This document shows, in pieces, positions 61,366 to 64,000 of a stretch of 64,000 nt of DNA. Origin of the DNA: SZUA-36 sp963774415 (GTDB taxonomy: Bacteria; Pseudomonadota; Gammaproteobacteria; Xanthomonadales; SZUA-36); the NCBI GenBank assembly GCA_963774415.1, contig CAVZEU010000003.1, positions 372,001-436,000 of the forward strand. Reading direction: 5' to 3'. The stretch's first letter is position 1. Every line of letters starts with the position of its first letter. The notes beneath the pieces were generated by a model. It searched no databases, was not told the DNA's origin, and worked only from the letters and a program-made list of their open reading frames with translations. The position numbers and the translations under genes were made by a program.

Positions 61366-63429
61366 TCAGACGCCGGCAAAACGCGAGGCGGCGCCGACCC
61401 AGCGGCGGATGAGTTCGTCCGCTTGCGCCGGGTAGCGCCCGAGCATGGTTTCCGCGACACCTGGCACGCGCGTCAGCAGGTCGGCGTCGCGGCCGAGGTC
61501 CGCTACCCGGAATTGCAGCATGCCGGTCTGACGGGTCCCCAGCACCTCGCCGGGGCCGCGCAACTCGAGGTCCTTTTCCGCTATCTTGAAGCCGTCCGCG
61601 GTCGCGCGCATGATCTCCAGGCGCTGCCGCGCCATGCTGCCCAGCGGCGGGCTATACAGCAGCACGCAACTGGCCTGCTGGCTGCCGCGCCCGACGCGGC
61701 CGCGCAACTGGTGCAACTGGGCCAGCCCGAGGCGTTCCGCGTTTTCGACGATCATCAGCGACGCATTGGGCACGTCGACGCCGACTTCGATCACGGTGGT
61801 GGCGACCAGCAGGCGGGTCAGCGCGTGCTTGAAGTCCTCCATGACCCGCTGTTTCTCCGCCGGCTTCATGCGTCCGTGGAGCAGGCCCACCGCGATATCC
61901 GGCAATTCCCGCTTCAGGTCCCGGGCAACGTCCTCGGCGGCCTCGGCGGCGATCGCGTCCGATTCCTCGATCAGCGTACATACCCAGTACACCTGCTGGC
62001 CGCCGGCGCAGGCCGCGGCGATGCGGCGGATGATCTCGGGTCGGCGGCGGTTGGATATCACGACCGTATTGACCGGCTTCCTGCCGGGAGGCAACTCGTC
62101 GAGCACCGACACCTGCATGCCGGCGTAAGCGGTCATTGCCAGCGTGCGGGGTATCGGCGTGGCGGTCATGATCAGCTGGTGCGCCTGCTGCTCCGCGCCG
62201 TCGCCTTTTTCCAGCAGGCTCATGCGCTGGTGCACGCCGAAGCGGTGCTGTTCGTCGACGATCACGAGACCGAGGCGGTCGAACTCAACCCCGCTTTGCA
62301 TCAGCGCGTGGGTGCCGATGACGACTTCCGCGCCCGAGCGAATCCGCTCCAGTGCGCGTTCGCGTTGCTTGCCCGCGACCTTGCCGGACAGCCAGACCGG
62401 CTCGATGCCCAGCGGAGCGAGCCACTCGGAAAATACCTGCAGGTGCTGTTCGGCGAGCAGCTCCGTCGGTGCGCCGATGGCGGTCTGGTAGCCGTTCTCC
62501 GCGGTCTTGAGCGTGGCCAGCGCGGCCACGACGGTCTTGCCCGAACCGACGTCGCCGTGCAACAGGCGCAACATGGGCCGCGGCTGCTCCAGGTCGGCTC
62601 CGATTTCCGCCATGACGCGCCGCTGGGCGCCGGTGAGGGTAAATGGCAGCGAGCGCAGGAAGCGGTCCGCCGCGCCGCCGCTTTTTGCCAGCGCCGGCGC
62701 GCGCCGGGCGCGTTGCCGGCGGTGCAGTTTCTGCATGCTCAGGTTGTGCGCCAGCAGTTCCTCCATCGCCAGGCGCTTTTGCGCCGGGTGGCGGCGTTCG
62801 ACGAGCGCCGTGACGTCGGCGTCCTGCGGCGGCCGGTGGATGACATCCAGGGCCTCGGCCAGCGAGGGCAGGGCCAGTTTTGCCAGCAGATCGGCCGGCA
62901 GCAGTTCAGCCAGCGCCAGTTCGCCTCGGTGCATCAGGGCCAGCGCCTGGTCGGTCATGCCCTGCCAGCGGTTCTGGCCGATACCTTCCGCGGTCGGGTA
63001 GACCGGCGTCAGGCGGTCGGCCAACGGCTCCGCGCGGTGCTCGCCGAGCCGTTGGTAGCTGGGGTGAATCATTTCCAGGCCGCGGTAGCCGGCGCTGACC
63101 TCGCCGAAGCACCGTACCCGGGTGCCCTTGGCGAACTGTTGTTGCTGGTAGGGCCGGAAATGAAAGAACCGCAGCGTGATGCGGCCGCTGCCGTCCGCCA
63201 GCACCACGACCAGCGTGCTGCGGCGTGTCCGCACCACCGCGGCGTGTTCAACCCGACCTTCCAGCAACAGCCGCTGGCCCGGGCGGCAACTGCCGATCGG
63301 GTGTATGCGGGTCCTGTCCTCGTAACGCAGCGGCAGGTGGAAGAGCAGGTCCGAGATGCGTTCGATGCCGAGCGCCGCCAGCTTTTCGAGCAGTTTGGGG
63401 CCGACGCCGTGCAGCTCCCCCAATGTCAA
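61366..63429 (-). CDS. recG: ATP-dependent DNA helicase RecG
   Basis: 687 residues from a TTG at 63429 (TLGELHGVGPKLLEKLAALG); no ATG fits nearby. An N-terminal wedge/OB domain (SCRPGQRLLLEGRVEH), Walker A LLHGDVGSGKTVVAALA near 290, DEQHRFGVHQR (DEQH box), VTATPIPRTLAM-type MTATPIPRTLAMTAYAG and the C-terminal GRVGRGSQQASCVL. RecG reverses stalled forks and resolves R-loops. It follows ridA by 24 bases, an order (spoT-ridA-recG) common in gammaproteobacteria. Confidence 0.97.
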   Translation of the reverse strand: MTLGELHGVGPKLLEKLAALGIERISDLLFHLPLRYEDRTRIHPIGSCRPGQRLLLEGRVEHAAVVRTRRSTLVVVLADGSGRITLRFFHFRPYQQQQFAKGTRVRCFGEVSAGYRGLEMIHPSYQRLGEHRAEPLADRLTPVYPTAEGIGQNRWQGMTDQALALMHRGELALAELLPADLLAKLALPSLAEALDVIHRPPQDADVTALVERRHPAQKRLAMEELLAHNLSMQKLHRRQRARRAPALAKSGGAADRFLRSLPFTLTGAQRRVMAEIGADLEQPRPMLRLLHGDVGSGKTVVAALATLKTAENGYQTAIGAPTELLAEQHLQVFSEWLAPLGIEPVWLSGKVAGKQRERALERIRSGAEVVIGTHALMQSGVEFDRLGLVIVDEQHRFGVHQRMSLLEKGDGAEQQAHQLIMTATPIPRTLAMTAYAGMQVSVLDELPPGRKPVNTVVISNRRRPEIIRRIAAACAGGQQVYWVCTLIEESDAIAAEAAEDVARDLKRELPDIAVGLLHGRMKPAEKQRVMEDFKHALTRLLVATTVIEVGVDVPNASLMIVENAERLGLAQLHQLRGRVGRGSQQASCVLLYSPPLGSMARQRLEIMRATADGFKIAEKDLELRGPGEVLGTRQTGMLQFRVADLGRDADLLTRVPGVAETMLGRYPAQADELIRRWVGAASRFAGV

Positions 63430-63453
63430 TTTCCGGGCCGTGGCAGGCCGCCC

Positions 63454-63834
63454 TCAGGCTGCGACGATGGCGTCGATTTCCACCTTGACGCCTTTCGGCA
63501 GGGAGGCGACGCCTATTGCCGCGCGCGCCGGGTACGGGGTGGAAAAATATTCCCCCATGACCTCGTTGACTTGCGGGAAATCCGCCATGTCCACCAGATA
63601 GACCGTCAGTTTGACGATGTCGTCGAGCGTGGCTCCGGCCTCGCGGCAGATGGCGGAGAGGTTTTTGAACACCTGGTGGATGTGCTCGCGGATGCCGCCT
63701 GCGGCCACTTCCATCGTTGCCGGGATCAGCGGCACCTGGCCGGATATGAAGACCAGCCCGCCTTGCCTGATCGCCTGTGAGTAGGTGCCGATCGCACTCG
63801 GCGCCTGGTCGGTGTGGATAACCTCTTTTCGCAT
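63454..63834 (-). CDS. ridA: RidA, reactive enamine/imine deaminase
   Basis: 126 residues. Family strings: PSAIGTYSQAIRQGGLVFIS, GQVPLIPATMEV, TLDDIVKLTVYLVDMADFPQ, YPARAAIGVASLPKGVKVEI with the catalytic arginine in YPARA. It hydrolyses reactive 2-aminoacrylate-type intermediates from amino-acid metabolism. It sits between spoT and recG and has AAGGAGT upstream of its ATG at 63834. Confidence 0.97.
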   Translation of the reverse strand: MRKEVIHTDQAPSAIGTYSQAIRQGGLVFISGQVPLIPATMEVAAGGIREHIHQVFKNLSAICREAGATLDDIVKLTVYLVDMADFPQVNEVMGEYFSTPYPARAAIGVASLPKGVKVEIDAIVAA

Positions 63835-63871
63835 CTTGTCACTCCTTGGTAAGTGGGAAACTCCGATCCGG

Positions 63872-64000
63872 TCAGGTGCCGATCCGGCTGACGCGGATGA
63901 CGTTACGGTTGCGGCGCAGACGGCGCATCACGCGCGCCATGTGGTCGCGGTCGGCCACGCTGATCGTAAACAACAGGTTGGCGGCTTCGGGATTGGCTTC
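63872..64000 (-). CDS. spoT: SpoT/RelA-family (p)ppGpp enzyme, C-terminal ACT domain (partial)
   Basis: Only the last 42 codons are inside the window: EANPEAANLLFTISVADRDH, MARVMRRLRRNRNVIRVSRI and GT, then TGA. This is the end of the ACT regulatory domain of RelA/SpoT proteins. The position upstream of ridA-recG favours spoT. The hydrolase and synthetase domains are outside the window. Confidence 0.88.
   Translation of the reverse strand, partial: EANPEAANLLFTISVADRDHMARVMRRLRRNRNVIRVSRIGT

Noticed and set aside
61333..63780. An 815-codon plus-strand open frame opposite recG and ridA.
   Set aside because: The minus strand encodes unmistakable RecG and RidA; the frame is a codon-bias shadow rich in Arg, Gln and Ala.

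Overview
This is a high-GC chromosomal window that reads as a gammaproteobacterium. Three things point there: a complete-looking Pil-Chp twitching/chemosensory cluster followed by gshB-tonB-yqgE-ruvX-pyrB (the order known from Pseudomonas-type genomes), an spoT-ridA-recG end, and erpA, nudC, nudE, cysQ, ampE and a bifunctional TyrA. The species cannot be fixed from the sequence. Most of the window is ordinary core genome: purH tail, anmK and an M23 peptidase, tyrS, tyrA, a rubrerythrin/Fe-S/DUF3501 operon, erpA-nudC-ampE-btuF, a run of phosphohydrolases (IMPase-nudE-cysQ), rsmE, the Pil-Chp operon, pyrimidine and glutathione genes, glnB and recG.

The accessory part is about 35.5-57.5 kb. It holds an S8 protease, an unusual HATPase protein next to a citrate synthase that looks like the mitochondrial type, an orphan Rhs tail with a lipase-like toxin domain followed by an ankyrin lipoprotein (probable immunity), a RAYT-type transposase with REP palindromes (REPtron), an XRE/AbiEii-like toxin-antitoxin pair, comM, and a 1549-residue protein whose C-terminal half resembles the channel and TcB-binding domains of insecticidal Tc toxin subunit A. 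The comM 3' end occurs three times: in the intact gene at 51.0 kb, as a perfect 54-bp direct repeat at 44.75 kb, and as a diverged tail at 37.07-37.17 kb. That suggests two successive insertions at the comM 3' end.

Two families of small repeats were found by reading. The first is a 261-bp element present twice (7196-7456 and 35681-35941) with terminal inverted repeats bounded by TA and two internal hairpins whose stems co-vary between the copies; a solo terminus lies at 12199-12218. In two cases the terminus supplies the stop codon of the neighbouring gene. The second is the RAYT element at 48032-49400, with an internally deleted relic at 40368-40605 and a left-end relic at 50775-50874.

Regulatory signals that can be seen include three TATCAA hexamers spaced exactly 11 bp apart upstream of a small secreted protein that sits beside a ToxR/CadC-like membrane regulator, a palindrome upstream of rubrerythrin, an inverted repeat upstream of the toxin-antitoxin pair, a 10-bp inverted repeat upstream of gshB, and several good terminators. 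The M19 dipeptidase at 9261-10506 carries a one-base frameshift. No tRNA, rRNA or CRISPR array was recognised.
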